Assembly: GCA_025450315.1 (NCBI GenBank)
Contig: JANWHQ010000116.1
Location: forward strand, 1 to 43,799
Reading direction: 5' to 3'
Source: Caulobacteraceae bacterium
Lineage (GTDB): Bacteria; Pseudomonadota; Alphaproteobacteria; Caulobacterales; Caulobacteraceae
DNA: 43,799 nt
The notes beneath the pieces are model-generated. The model did no database searches. It worked only from the letters and a program-made list of their open reading frames with translations, and was not told where the DNA came from. Shown in pieces: positions 26,568-35,006 of the stretch (position 1 is its first letter; each line of letters starts with the position of its first letter). The translations under genes and the position numbers were made by a program.

Positions 26568-27871
26568 GTGCTGGGTCCTCCCCCGCTGAGGATCAGATGC
26601 TGGAAGGGCGCATAGCCCGCGTAGCTGGACACCACGACGCGCTCGCCGGGCCTGAGCCCCGAGGTGATTTCCACCTGGTCTGGATTTCGGCGGCCGACGG
26701 CGATGCCGCGGCGATCGGCGCGGCCCCGGCCGGGATCGAGCACGAAGGCCGTCGTCCCGCCGCCGGCGTCCAGCCAGGCGCCGTTGGGCAGCACGAGCGC
26801 CGGCCGCGTGTCGCCGAGGACCAGCTTCACGTCGAGCGTCTGGCCGCGCTTCAGGCCCTGGGGCTGGGCGCCCTGGAAGGCCAGTTCGATGCGGAAGCGC
26901 CCATCGGTCACCTTAGGCAGAACCCGCGCTACGGTCAGCGGCAGGTTGCGGCCGTCCAGCGCGGCGCTGGCCTTTTCGCCGACGGCCACGCGGCCCAGGT
27001 AGAACTCGTCGACGTCGGCGGTGAGCTTGGAGCCACCCTCGGAATCGATCTGGCCGACCTGGTCGCCGGCCTTCAGCGTCTGGCCCGGTTGAAGGTCGAA
27101 GCTGGTGAGCCGCCCCGCCACCGGCGCACGCAGCACCAGGGCGTCGAGGCTGGCCTGGACCACGCCCAGGTTGTTCTTCAGGCGCGCGGCGGTCTGGCCC
27201 ATCTTGTCGGCCTGCCGCCGGGCCGTGGCGGCCTCTTGGGCGCTGCCCGCCTGCAAGGCGGCCAGCCGCTCGCGGGCGTAGGCGGCCTCCTGGGCATAGG
27301 GCAACAGGCCCGCGTCCGACAGGAAGCCCTGGTCGTGCAGCCGCTGGCGCACGCCCAGCTCGCGCTCGGCCTTCAAGAGGTTGAACCTGGCCTCGGCCAG
27401 GGCCTGGTCGGCGCCGATCTGGTTGCGCTGGAGATCGAGCTCGCGGCCGCTGGTGTCGCCCATCTGGCTGGCGATGCTGGCCTCGCGCGAGGTGACGTCC
27501 AGCTCGAGCTGGGGGTTGGACAGCATCGCCAGCGGCTGGCCCGCCGCGACCTCGGCGCCTTCGACGGCCGACACGGTCTTCACTTGTCCGCCCTCGATCG
27601 CCGCCAGGAAGACGGTATGCAGGGGCGCAGCCTCGGCCCGGACCGGCAGATAGTCCTGGAACGGCGCGCGCGCGGCGGAGGCGATCTCCAGGTCGGCCCG
27701 CCTGACCGTGAGGCTGCCGGCGGCGGGGGACATCCACGCCAAAGCGCCGATCCCGGCCACGACCACCGCGGCGGCCGCGATCAGCAGCGCGCGCGGGCCC
27801 TTCCACGCCGGACGCGCGATCCGGCGATCCATCTGAGGCGCGGTGGGGTCATGCAGGCGCGCGTGGGTCAC
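26564..27871 (-). CDS. HlyD/MacA-like periplasmic adaptor of an ABC efflux system
   Basis: The 435-residue product has one N-terminal membrane helix (ALLIAAAAVVVAGIGALAW), a lipoyl-like half (TVSAVEGAEVAAGQPLAML) and a long alpha hairpin (about 130-255). The second lipoyl half is ALVLRAPVAGRLTSFDLQPG, and beta-barrel and membrane-proximal domains end with ITSGLRPGERVVVSSY. It should link the inner-membrane permeases to an outer-membrane channel; no TolC-like gene is in the window. The start is uncertain: GTG at 27871 has no clear ribosome site, and ATG at 27832 is an alternative. It is the first gene of the operon and is divergent from the response regulator. Confidence 0.87.
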
Positions 27872-27949
27872 CAGGACACTCTACGGCGCGCCACCGTCAG
27901 AGCTAAATGCCGGACAAGATTTGACTTTTGGCGATCCGTCTGCGTCACT

Positions 27950-27969
27950 GTGCGCGATATCGAACGCAC
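27950..27969. promoter_or_regulatory. Inverted repeat between the ABC operon and its regulator (candidate operator)
   Basis: GTGCG (27950-27954) and CGCAC (27965-27969) are inverted around CGATATCGAA. The outer sequence CACTGT occurs on both sides as a direct repeat (27946-27951 and 27967-27972). It lies 15 bases before the regulator's ATG and about 80 bases upstream of the adaptor gene. NtrC-type proteins bind dyads of this size, so it could be the response regulator's site. Confidence 0.35.
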
Positions 27970-27984
27970 TGTCCGTTTCCGAAC

Positions 27985-29244
27985 ATGGCCGACGGCCTGT
28001 CAAGCCCCGAACCTGCCGTCCTGTTCGTCGACGACGACGAGGACGTGCTGAAGGCCGGCGCCCTGCTGCTCGGGCGGCACGGCTATCGCGTGGCGACCGC
28101 GCGCAGCCTGGCCGAAGCGCTGAGCGCCATGGCCGCCCGGCCGATGGACGTGGTGCTGCTCGACCTCAACTACACGCGCGGCAAGACCTCGGGTGAAGAA
28201 GGCTTCCAGGGGCTGCGCTCGATCCTGGCCATGGACCCGGGCGCCGCGGTGGTGGTGGTGACCGGCCACTCCGGGATCAATGTCGCGGTGGCGGCCATGC
28301 GCGGCGGGGCCTGCGACTTCATCATGAAGCCCTGGAACAATGCGCGCCTGCTGGCCACCGTCCAGGACGCAGCCGCCCTGCGCCGCCGCCGGCGGGCGGC
28401 CGCCCAGCCCACGACCCCGGAACCCGATGACGGACCCCTGGTCGGCGAGAGCGGCGCCATCCTGCGGGTGCGCGAGTTGATCGGCCGGGCCGCGCCGACC
28501 AGCGCCTCGGTGCTGCTGTGCGGGCCGGCGGGAACGGGCAAGAGCCTGGCCGCCCGTCTGCTGCACCGGCGATCGGCGCTGGCCGCGGCGCCGCTGGTCG
28601 CGGTCGACCTGGAGAGCGCCTCCGACCACGAGATCGAGGCGGCGGTGATCGAGGCCAAGGGCGCCACCCTGTTCCTGGACGAGCCAGCGGGCCTGGACGG
28701 GGCGCGTCAATCGCGACTGCTGGCCCTGCTGGAAGGCGCGGAAGGCCGCGACGTCCGCCTCATCTCGGCGGTGCGTCAAGGGCGCGAACACCTGCGCGCC
28801 GACCTGCTCTATCGGCTGGGGACCGTCGAGATCGTCCTGCCGCCGCTGGCGGACCGCGGCGAGGACACACGACTGCTGGCCGAACATTTCCTGCGCCTGT
28901 TCGCCCTGCGCCACGGCCGTCCGGTCCGCGCCCTGGCGCCGGAAACCGCCGCGGTGCTGGTCGGCGCCGCCTGGCCCGGCGAGGTCCGCGGCCTGCGCCA
29001 GGCCGTCGAGCGGCTGGTCGTGCTGGGCGACGACGGCCCCGTAGCGCCGGGGGAACTCGGGCTCGGCGGCGAGGCGGCGGCGCCTGCCGCGCCAGGGGCG
29101 AGCGACCTCAACCTGGCGCGCTCGGAGCGGAGCCTGATCGAGGCGGCGCTGCGCCGGCACGGCTTCACCGTCAGCCACGCCGCCCGCGACCTGGGCTTGA
29201 CCCGGGCGGCCCTCTACCGGCGCATGGCCAAGCATGGGCTCTAA
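27985..29244 (+). CDS. NtrC-like response regulator lacking the GAFTGA loop
   Basis: The 419-residue protein has a receiver domain with the acidic pocket VDDDED (15-20), phosphoacceptor Asp60 in VVLLDLNYTRGKTSGEEG, and Lys115. An AAA+ domain follows with Walker A GPAGTGKS (180-187) and Walker B ATLFLDEP (227-234). A C-terminal Fis-type helix-turn-helix ends it (about 383-419, HAARDLGLTRAALYRRM). Between Walker A and B the stretch that should hold ESELFGxxxGAFTGA is reduced to about 15 residues (ESASDHEIEAAVIEAKG), so the sigma-54 contact loop is missing. It probably acts without sigma-54. ATG 27985 is preferred over a TTG at 27928, which would add 19 residues not expected before a receiver. 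It is divergent from the ABC operon it likely controls. Confidence 0.9.
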   Translation: MADGLSSPEPAVLFVDDDEDVLKAGALLLGRHGYRVATARSLAEALSAMAARPMDVVLLDLNYTRGKTSGEEGFQGLRSILAMDPGAAVVVVTGHSGINVAVAAMRGGACDFIMKPWNNARLLATVQDAAALRRRRRAAAQPTTPEPDDGPLVGESGAILRVRELIGRAAPTSASVLLCGPAGTGKSLAARLLHRRSALAAAPLVAVDLESASDHEIEAAVIEAKGATLFLDEPAGLDGARQSRLLALLEGAEGRDVRLISAVRQGREHLRADLLYRLGTVEIVLPPLADRGEDTRLLAEHFLRLFALRHGRPVRALAPETAAVLVGAAWPGEVRGLRQAVERLVVLGDDGPVAPGELGLGGEAAAPAAPGASDLNLARSERSLIEAALRRHGFTVSHAARDLGLTRAALYRRMAKHGL

Positions 29245-30436
29245 CCGATGGCTCTTGGCCGCCGCCGGCCAGGCGGCGTTGTTCTCCAGCGGCATCGCGG
29301 CGCTGCTCGCGTTCCGGGCCGGTGACTATGCCGTGAGCCTGGTCTGCGCCGGCGTCGCGATCTGGATCGCGACGGAGGTGGTTTCCCAACTGGACCGCCG
29401 GGGCGCGAGCGTTCCCCTGCCCCCGACGCCGCCGGAGGTGCTGGAACTGCAGCGCGACCGGATGATGCTCCGCGCCTATCTGGACCAGGTTCCCGCTCCC
29501 ATCCTCTCGCTGGCCCACGACGGCGTGCTGCGCACCGTCAACCGCGCCGCGCGGCGCCTGTTCGCCGTGGACGACCGGATTCCCGAGGCGTCCGAGACCG
29601 CCGCCGCCATCGCCGATTGCGCGCCCGGCGAGCGGCGCGTGCTGCACCTGGCGGCCCGAGGGGGGCGGCCGCGCGCCTTCTCCCTGACCACCGCCGATGC
29701 GGCCGGCGCCGGCGGCGCGGTGCGGCTCGCGGCGCTGGTGGACGTGGAGTCGGAGGTCCAGGCGGCGGAGGCCCAGGCCCTGCGCGAACTGTTGCAGGTG
29801 CTGAGCCACGAGCTGATGAACTCCCTGACGCCCGTCGCCTCCCTGGCCGAGACCGCCGAGGGGTTGCTGCGCGATGGCGAGACGGCCCAGGCCCTGGACG
29901 CGTTGGAAACCCTGGCCCGGCGGGCCGGCGGGCTCGGCCGGTTCGTGGAGAGCTACCGCACCCTGGCGCGCCTGCCGCCGCCCAGCCCGCGCGACACCGA
30001 TGTCTCGAGCCTGGTCGAGGATGTCGCCCGGCTGTTCAGCACCCGCTGGCGAGCCGAGGCGGTGGAGCTGCGACTGGAGCTGCCCCGCGCGGCCGTCCGC
30101 GCCCGCCTGGATCCGGACCTGGTCTCCCAGGCCCTGACCAACCTTCTGGCCAACGCAGCCGAAGCGGCCCTGGAGGGACCCTTGCGGCCCGCCTGGGTGC
30201 GCCTTTCTGCCTCCGGCGGAGACGAGGGCCTGGAGATTCGCGTCAGCGACAGCGGTCGGGGCCTCGGGGAGGCCGACTGTGATGAGATCTTCCGCCCATT
30301 CTTCACGACCAAGGCCTCGGGCACCGGGGTGGGCCTGAGCCTGGCGAGACAAATCGCTCGAAGTCACGGCGGCGAGCTCGCCGCCGAACCTACCCGGCCG
30401 GGGACAGGAGCGGAATTCCGCCTCTGCATTCCCTAG
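29234..30436 (+). CDS. Membrane sensor histidine kinase
   Basis: The 400-residue protein starts 11 bases inside the end of the response regulator gene, so the two are co-translated partners. Two N-terminal membrane helices (about 7-28 and 33-50) have almost no periplasmic loop. A PAS-like domain (about 75-170, LDQVPAPILSLAHDGVLRTV) follows. The dimerisation helix carries His192 in LSHELMNSLTP, a form seen in kinases paired with this type of regulator. The ATPase domain has the N box NLLANAAEA (303-311), G1 DSGRGL (339-344) and G2 GTGVGLSL (363-370). It probably senses membrane state or a cytoplasmic ligand, since there is no extracellular sensor domain. Confidence 0.91.
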   Translation: MGSNRWLLAAAGQAALFSSGIAALLAFRAGDYAVSLVCAGVAIWIATEVVSQLDRRGASVPLPPTPPEVLELQRDRMMLRAYLDQVPAPILSLAHDGVLRTVNRAARRLFAVDDRIPEASETAAAIADCAPGERRVLHLAARGGRPRAFSLTTADAAGAGGAVRLAALVDVESEVQAAEAQALRELLQVLSHELMNSLTPVASLAETAEGLLRDGETAQALDALETLARRAGGLGRFVESYRTLARLPPPSPRDTDVSSLVEDVARLFSTRWRAEAVELRLELPRAAVRARLDPDLVSQALTNLLANAAEAALEGPLRPAWVRLSASGGDEGLEIRVSDSGRGLGEADCDEIFRPFFTTKASGTGVGLSLARQIARSHGGELAAEPTRPGTGAEFRLCIP

Positions 30437-30499
30437 GCTGTAAGATCTGAGGATCGTCAGCGTCTAACTGAACCAGCGAGACCTGGGGGGAGGCTTGGG

Positions 30500-31951
30500 A
30501 TGTTCCGGACAATGGCTGCGATCATCATGGCCGCGGTGGCGGCGGCGGGAGTCGCCCACGCCCAGGGCGAACATCCCGCCAAGCCCAAGCCCTGGAACAT
30601 CCCCGACAGGGCCCAGATCCGCAAGATCCTGATCCAGCGCATCGACCAGCAGCGGCAGGCCCGCGGCATCGTGGTGGGCCTGGTCGACGCCACCGGCAAA
30701 CGGCTGGTCAGCTATGGGGTGCGCGACGCGGGCGACAACCAGCCCTTGGACGGCAGGACCATCTTCGAGATCGGCTCGATGTCCAAGGTGTTCACATCGC
30801 TGATCCTGGCCGACATGGCCCGGCGCCACGAGGTCAGGCTCGACGAGCCCGTGGCCAAGCTGCTGCCGCCCGGAACCAAGGTCCCCGAGCGCGGCGGCAG
30901 GCAGATCACCCTGATCGACCTGGCGACCCACACCTCGGGCCTGCCGCGGCTGCCGACCAACATGACCCCCAAGGACCCCGCCAACCCCTATGCCGACTAC
31001 ACCGCCGAGCAACTCTACCAGTTCCTGGCCCGCTACCAGCTGCCGCGCGACATCGACTCCAAGTACGAGTACTCCAACCTCGGCGGCGGCCTGCTCGGCC
31101 TCGCCTTGAGCCGGCGGGCCGGGACCGGCTACGAGGCGCTGGTCAAGCAGCGGATCACCGGTCCGCTGGGCATGCGCTCGACCTCCATCACCCTGTCGGC
31201 GGACCAGAAGGCGCGGCTCGAACAGGGGCACGACGCCTCGCTGCGACCGGTCGCCAACTGGGATTTCCAGGACGCCACGGCCGGCGCCGGCGCCCTCCGC
31301 TCGGATGCGGACGACCTGCTCACCTTCCTGGACGCCGAGCTCGGCTTCGCCAGCACGCCGCTGGCGCCGGCCATGGAAGCCCAGCTGAAGCCCCGCCGCC
31401 CCACCGATATCCCCAACACCGAGGTCGCCCTGGGCTGGCACATCACCACCACCGCGCGAGGGCCGATCGTCTGGCACAACGGCGGCACCGGCGGCTATCG
31501 GACCATCATGGCCTTCGACCCTGACGCGCGCGTGGGCGTGGTGGTGCTGTCCGACACCTCGACCCCGGCCGGGGTGGACGACATCGCCTTCCACATCCTG
31601 GCCGGGACGCCTCTCGTGGAACCTCCGAAGCCTCCGAAGCCTCCGAGCGAGCACCACGAGATCGAGATGGATCCATCGCAGATGCAGAAGATGGTCGGCC
31701 GCTATCAGCTTGCGCCCGAGGTGGTCGCCGAGGTCACGCTGGAGGGAAGCCAGCTCTACGTCCAGCTCACCGGCCAGCCCCGCGCGCCGGTGTTCCCCGA
31801 ACGGCCGCGCCGGGTGTTCTGGAAGGTGGTCGACGCCCAGGCCGACTTCGAGGTCGACGCCGAGGGCCGGGCCACGGCCATGGTGCTGCATCAGGCCGGA
31901 CGCGATCTCAGGGCTCCGCGCGTGGAGGGCGAGGCGCCGGCCAGCCGTTGA
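30500..31951 (+). CDS. Exported class C beta-lactamase-like serine hydrolase
   Basis: The 483-residue product has a signal peptide (cleavage after VAHAQ) and a beta-lactamase/transpeptidase-fold domain of the class C and esterase EstB group. The nucleophile motif is S93-M-S-K96, the second motif Y191-S-N193, and the third H326-N-G-G, which replaces the KTG of true lactamases. A Pro/Lys linker with a threefold P-P-K-P repeat (about residue 375) joins a C-terminal beta-rich lipocalin-like domain (about 390-480). Such proteins are usually esterases, D-amino-acid peptidases or unassigned. A GGGGGGAGG ribosome site precedes the ATG. It stands 63 bases after the kinase gene. Confidence 0.88.
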   Translation: MFRTMAAIIMAAVAAAGVAHAQGEHPAKPKPWNIPDRAQIRKILIQRIDQQRQARGIVVGLVDATGKRLVSYGVRDAGDNQPLDGRTIFEIGSMSKVFTSLILADMARRHEVRLDEPVAKLLPPGTKVPERGGRQITLIDLATHTSGLPRLPTNMTPKDPANPYADYTAEQLYQFLARYQLPRDIDSKYEYSNLGGGLLGLALSRRAGTGYEALVKQRITGPLGMRSTSITLSADQKARLEQGHDASLRPVANWDFQDATAGAGALRSDADDLLTFLDAELGFASTPLAPAMEAQLKPRRPTDIPNTEVALGWHITTTARGPIVWHNGGTGGYRTIMAFDPDARVGVVVLSDTSTPAGVDDIAFHILAGTPLVEPPKPPKPPSEHHEIEMDPSQMQKMVGRYQLAPEVVAEVTLEGSQLYVQLTGQPRAPVFPERPRRVFWKVVDAQADFEVDAEGRATAMVLHQAGRDLRAPRVEGEAPASR

Positions 31952-32126
31952 CGCAGCCGCCCTCCGGCGTTTTGGCGATGAACGGCGGCGGAAACGGCCA
32001 GGCCGTGCCGGTTCAGGGCGACGGCCGCAGAGTCCTCCCGACCAGGGCGAAGTCGTCCGGCAGGAACCATCCGGCGCCCGGCGACTTCCACAAGCAAGCA
32101 AAGCAAAGCTTTGGGGAGAGATTCGC

Positions 32127-33566
32127 ATGCGCAGGGCGCCATTCATCCTGTCCCTCGCCGTCGCCGGCCTCGGGCTGGCGGCGTGCAACCGTCAGACCGG
32201 CCAGACCCCGGCGACGCCCGCGACGGGCGCCCCGATCGCCAGCCTGCCCCTGGCCCAGGGAGCGCCGCCCCCGCTGATCGCCGCGCCGGCCCTGGCGGCG
32301 CTGCCGTCCGGAGGCGCTGTCAAGATCGCCGAGGCGCCGCGGAGCGAGCGCTATCGCTACATCGACCGCGCCGACGCGCTGGGCGCCGCCTTCGCCGACA
32401 GCCCGCCCGACTACAGCGTCGACTATGCCGGCGTCAGGCCGTGGATCTGGCGCTCGCGCCACGGCGAATACCGCATCGTCGAGCCGACGCCCGAGGGCGA
32501 GCGGACCTACTACTTCGATGCGGGTTCGGACGAGCCCTTCCTGGTCAGCGATCCGGAGCATTCCTACGCCTTCGCCCACGGCGCCTTGGCGGTGGTCTAT
32601 GGCCCGGACGGGCGGGCGGTCGGCTACGACCCCTCGTCCGCCGAGCGCGCCGCCCGCTACCTGGCCCGGGCCCGGGCGCTGCACGAGGCCGCGGTCCACC
32701 AGCAGCGCCAGGCGGCCTACGCCGCGGCCTGGCGCGAGCGGCGCTCCCAGGTGCTGGCCGAACAGCGCGCGTGGGACGCCCAACAGCAACGCGACGCGGA
32801 GTGGCGCCAGTGGCATGACGCGCACCAGCGGGCCGAACAGGCCGACTGGGATCGCGAGCGGACCGCGCGGATGGCCTATGCCGTGACGGCCATGGCCGCG
32901 ACGATCGCCGCCGCGACCTCTGAGCATGACCGGTCCCAGCCGCCCGAGACCCAGCGGCCATGGGGGCCCCTGCCCCAACAGGCCGGCGGTCCGCCGCCGG
33001 ATCAGGGGTTCCGCGGCCGGCCTCAGGACCGAGGACAGTTCCAGGCCCGGCCGCAGCCCCAGGCCGCCCAGCTCGCCGCAGCCAGGCAGCAAGCCGATGC
33101 GCCGCGCGCCGCACAGGCCGACGCCGCCCGCAAGGTCGATGTCCAGGCCGCCCAGCTGGCCGACGCCGGGAGACAGCGAGACGCCGCCCGGGCGGCCGAG
33201 GCGGCCCGTCACGCGGCCGCCGTTCAACAGGCCGCGGCGAAGCAGCAGGCGGACGCCGCGCGCGCGGCGCAGGATCAGGCCCGCAAGGACCAGGTCCAGG
33301 CCGCCCAGGCGGCGGCCAAACCACAGGCCGATGCGGCCCGCGCGGCCCAGATGAGCCAGGCCCGCAAGGTCCAGATCGCCCAGGCCGCGGCCGAGCAGCA
33401 GGCGGCCGCCGCGCAACGCACCCAGGCCCTGGCCAGGGCTCAGGTCCAGGCGCAGAACCCCGCCGCCCTCCAGCGGGGCGACGCCCTCAAGGCCAGGATG
33501 GCGGAGCTTCACGCCCAGAAGTCCGGCAAGCCCGAGGACAGGAAGAACCACGGCGAGCAGAAGTAG
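32127..33566 (+). CDS. Ala/Gln-rich repeat lipoprotein of unknown function
   Basis: The 479-residue product begins with a lipoprotein signal (LGLAAC, lipidated Cys20). A globular part, about residues 70-185, contains RPWIWRSRHGEYRIVEPTPE, YYFDAG and AVVYGPDGRAVGY. It resembles a small beta-rich domain I cannot name. A charged helical region, about 190-260, is rich in QQRQ, WRER and AEQ and has coiled-coil character. A short hydrophobic stretch (AVTAMAATIAAAT) and a Pro/Gln/Gly linker follow. Residues about 300-460 are a degenerate tandem repeat of the type QADAARAAQ and ARKVQAAQAAA, likely a long helix or coiled coil. ATG 32127 is chosen because GGGGAGAG lies 6 bases before it. It is convergent with the HAAS gene. 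A structural cell-envelope role is a guess. Confidence 0.72.
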   Translation: MRRAPFILSLAVAGLGLAACNRQTGQTPATPATGAPIASLPLAQGAPPPLIAAPALAALPSGGAVKIAEAPRSERYRYIDRADALGAAFADSPPDYSVDYAGVRPWIWRSRHGEYRIVEPTPEGERTYYFDAGSDEPFLVSDPEHSYAFAHGALAVVYGPDGRAVGYDPSSAERAARYLARARALHEAAVHQQRQAAYAAAWRERRSQVLAEQRAWDAQQQRDAEWRQWHDAHQRAEQADWDRERTARMAYAVTAMAATIAAATSEHDRSQPPETQRPWGPLPQQAGGPPPDQGFRGRPQDRGQFQARPQPQAAQLAAARQQADAPRAAQADAARKVDVQAAQLADAGRQRDAARAAEAARHAAAVQQAAAKQQADAARAAQDQARKDQVQAAQAAAKPQADAARAAQMSQARKVQIAQAAAEQQAAAAQRTQALARAQVQAQNPAALQRGDALKARMAELHAQKSGKPEDRKNHGEQK

Positions 33567-33581
33567 CGGCGGCGCGCCGGC

Positions 33582-34565
33582 TCAGGCCACGGCCGACGCC
33601 CGCGCCGGGCCGCCGTCGGAGCCGCCCGCGCGGACCAGCCGCCAGGCCTCGGCCAGGGCCTTGGCGACCAGCACCAGCAGGGTGATGGTCATGCCGACCT
33701 GCATGCCCTTGTCGAAGCCGTGGCGCATCTGGGCCAAGGCATGGGGCGCGACCTTGGCGTTCACGTCGATCCAATGGCCGGCCCGCAGCAGGTACATCAG
33801 GAGGGCGCAGCCGAAGATGTCCTTCAGCAGGCTGAGGCCGGCGTTCGGCCGCACCCAGCCCGGCCGGGCCAACTCCAGCCCGTTGATGACGATCTCGGCG
33901 GAGGAATAGGCCAGGACCGGCCAGAACAGGCCGGCCCAGACGTGGGCCAGGTGCACGTGGACGAAGGGCGGGATCGGGACCAGGGCGCGGAACTGGATCA
34001 CGCCGGTCCACCACAGAAGGAACACCGCCCCCATCACCGTCTCGGTGACGATCTGCGGCGGCTTGCGGCCAGGAGCGCGGGGCGGCGCAGGCAGGGTGCG
34101 GGGGCTCCACTTCAGCTTCATCCGGCCGCCCCAGGCCCACTCCATGACGGCGAAGACCGCGGTCACCGATCCGAACACCATGAAGGCCAAGGGCCAGATC
34201 GCGCCGGCCTGCGCCTCCAGGCGCGCGGGCGGGGCGCTTCCGCCGGCCGCCGCCACGACCAGGCCCACGACCGCGAAGGCCGCGAAGATGCCCAGCACCA
34301 CGCGCAAGGTGGCCATCCAGAAGGGATAGATCTCCGGCCCGATCAGGTAGCGCGCCTTGCCATAGCGGGCCGCCACGGCCAGCGGATGTCCGAACGCCGT
34401 CAGGAGCGCGTCCAGCTCCTTGGCGTCCAGCAGGCGGCCGAGGCCGGCCTCCTTCTCCTCGATCTCGGAGAGCAGGTTCTCCCTGAGCTCGGCGGTGATG
34501 TCCGCGGCCTGGGCCTTGGGAAGATGGCGCGCGATGGCCGCCAGATAACGCTCCAGAACCTGCAT
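33582..34565 (-). CDS. HAAS-domain membrane protein (PadR partner)
   Basis: The 327-residue product has an N-terminal cytoplasmic HAAS-type helical domain (about 1-80: MQVLERYLAAIARHLPKAQA, AELRENLLSEIEEKE, FGHPLAVAARYG). About six membrane helices follow, for example LRVVLGIFAAFAVVGLVVAAA and IWPLAFMVFGSVTAVFAVM. HAAS domains are found in membrane proteins encoded next to PadR regulators and are thought to sense membrane or ABC-transporter stress. The start overlaps the padR stop by one base (TGATG), so the pair is coupled. The ligand or signal is unknown. Confidence 0.8.
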   Translation of the reverse strand: MQVLERYLAAIARHLPKAQAADITAELRENLLSEIEEKEAGLGRLLDAKELDALLTAFGHPLAVAARYGKARYLIGPEIYPFWMATLRVVLGIFAAFAVVGLVVAAAGGSAPPARLEAQAGAIWPLAFMVFGSVTAVFAVMEWAWGGRMKLKWSPRTLPAPPRAPGRKPPQIVTETVMGAVFLLWWTGVIQFRALVPIPPFVHVHLAHVWAGLFWPVLAYSSAEIVINGLELARPGWVRPNAGLSLLKDIFGCALLMYLLRAGHWIDVNAKVAPHALAQMRHGFDKGMQVGMTITLLVLVAKALAEAWRLVRAGGSDGGPARASAVA

Positions 34566-34906
34566 CACGGTTTCTCCTGAAGGATCTTGTCCAGCGCGCC
34601 GTTCATCGCGCGCCAGTCCTGTTCCAGCCGGCCCAACAGGGCCTCGCCTTCGGCCGACAGCCGGTAGAAGCGCTTGTTGCGCTTGTCCTCCTCGCGCCAG
34701 ACGCTGGTCAGCAGGCCCTGGCTGTCGAGGCGACGCAGCATCGGATAGAGCGCCCCCTCGTCGATATCGACGCCCTGGGCGGCCAACGCCTTTCGGAGCG
34801 TGTAGCCGTAATGCTCCGCGCGCAGCAGCCCCAGCACGGCCAGGATCAGCGAGCCCCGGCGCAGCTCCAGGCGGAGGATTTCGTAGACGTCCCCATCGGT
34901 CGGCAT
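34565..34906 (-). CDS. PadR family transcriptional regulator
   Basis: The 113-residue protein is a small winged helix-turn-helix of the PadR family: LRRGSLILAVLGLLRAEHYG, then GVDIDEGALYPMLRRLDSQG, a wing with REEDKRNKRFYRLS, and a C-terminal dimer helix. I chose ATG 34906 because the in-frame upstream starts (34918 ATG, 34936 GTG) lie inside the tandem operator-like repeats. No ribosome site precedes it, so the message may be leaderless. PadR proteins repress genes for phenolic-acid decarboxylation, drug export or membrane stress; here it most likely represses itself and the coupled HAAS gene. Confidence 0.88.
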   Translation of the reverse strand: MPTDGDVYEILRLELRRGSLILAVLGLLRAEHYGYTLRKALAAQGVDIDEGALYPMLRRLDSQGLLTSVWREEDKRNKRFYRLSAEGEALLGRLEQDWRAMNGALDKILQEKP

Positions 34907-34908
34907 GG

Positions 34909-34951
34909 TGTGTGGCATACACTGTGTGGCACACACTGTCTAGCACATAGT
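34909..34951. promoter_or_regulatory. Three tandem 15-bp dyads with 14-bp period (probable PadR operators)
   Basis: TGTGTGGCATACACT (34909-34923), TGTGTGGCACACACT (34923-34937) and TGTCTAGCACATAGT (34937-34951) follow head to tail, each sharing its end base with the next. The middle copy contains the perfect palindrome TGTGTG-G-CACACA. Copies 1 and 2 agree at 14 of 15 positions, and copy 3 at 11. They lie between padR and the divergent beta-helix gene, so they may control both. Confidence 0.65.
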
Positions 34952-35006
34952 ATCCCCACCCTGCTCCGCCCACCTAAGGTCGCTTGGAAGGCGGGGGGAA
35001 GAGGCG

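Noticed and set aside
27872-27984. A sigma-54 (-24/-12) promoter for the ABC operon.
   Set aside because: I looked for GG-N10-GC in a TGGCAC/TTGCA setting on the minus strand and found no acceptable match, consistent with the missing GAFTGA loop.
31630-31655. A direct nucleotide repeat encoding P-P-K-P-P-K-P-P in the class C-like hydrolase.
   Set aside because: It is a normal short Pro/Lys linker between two domains, too small to be a separate element.
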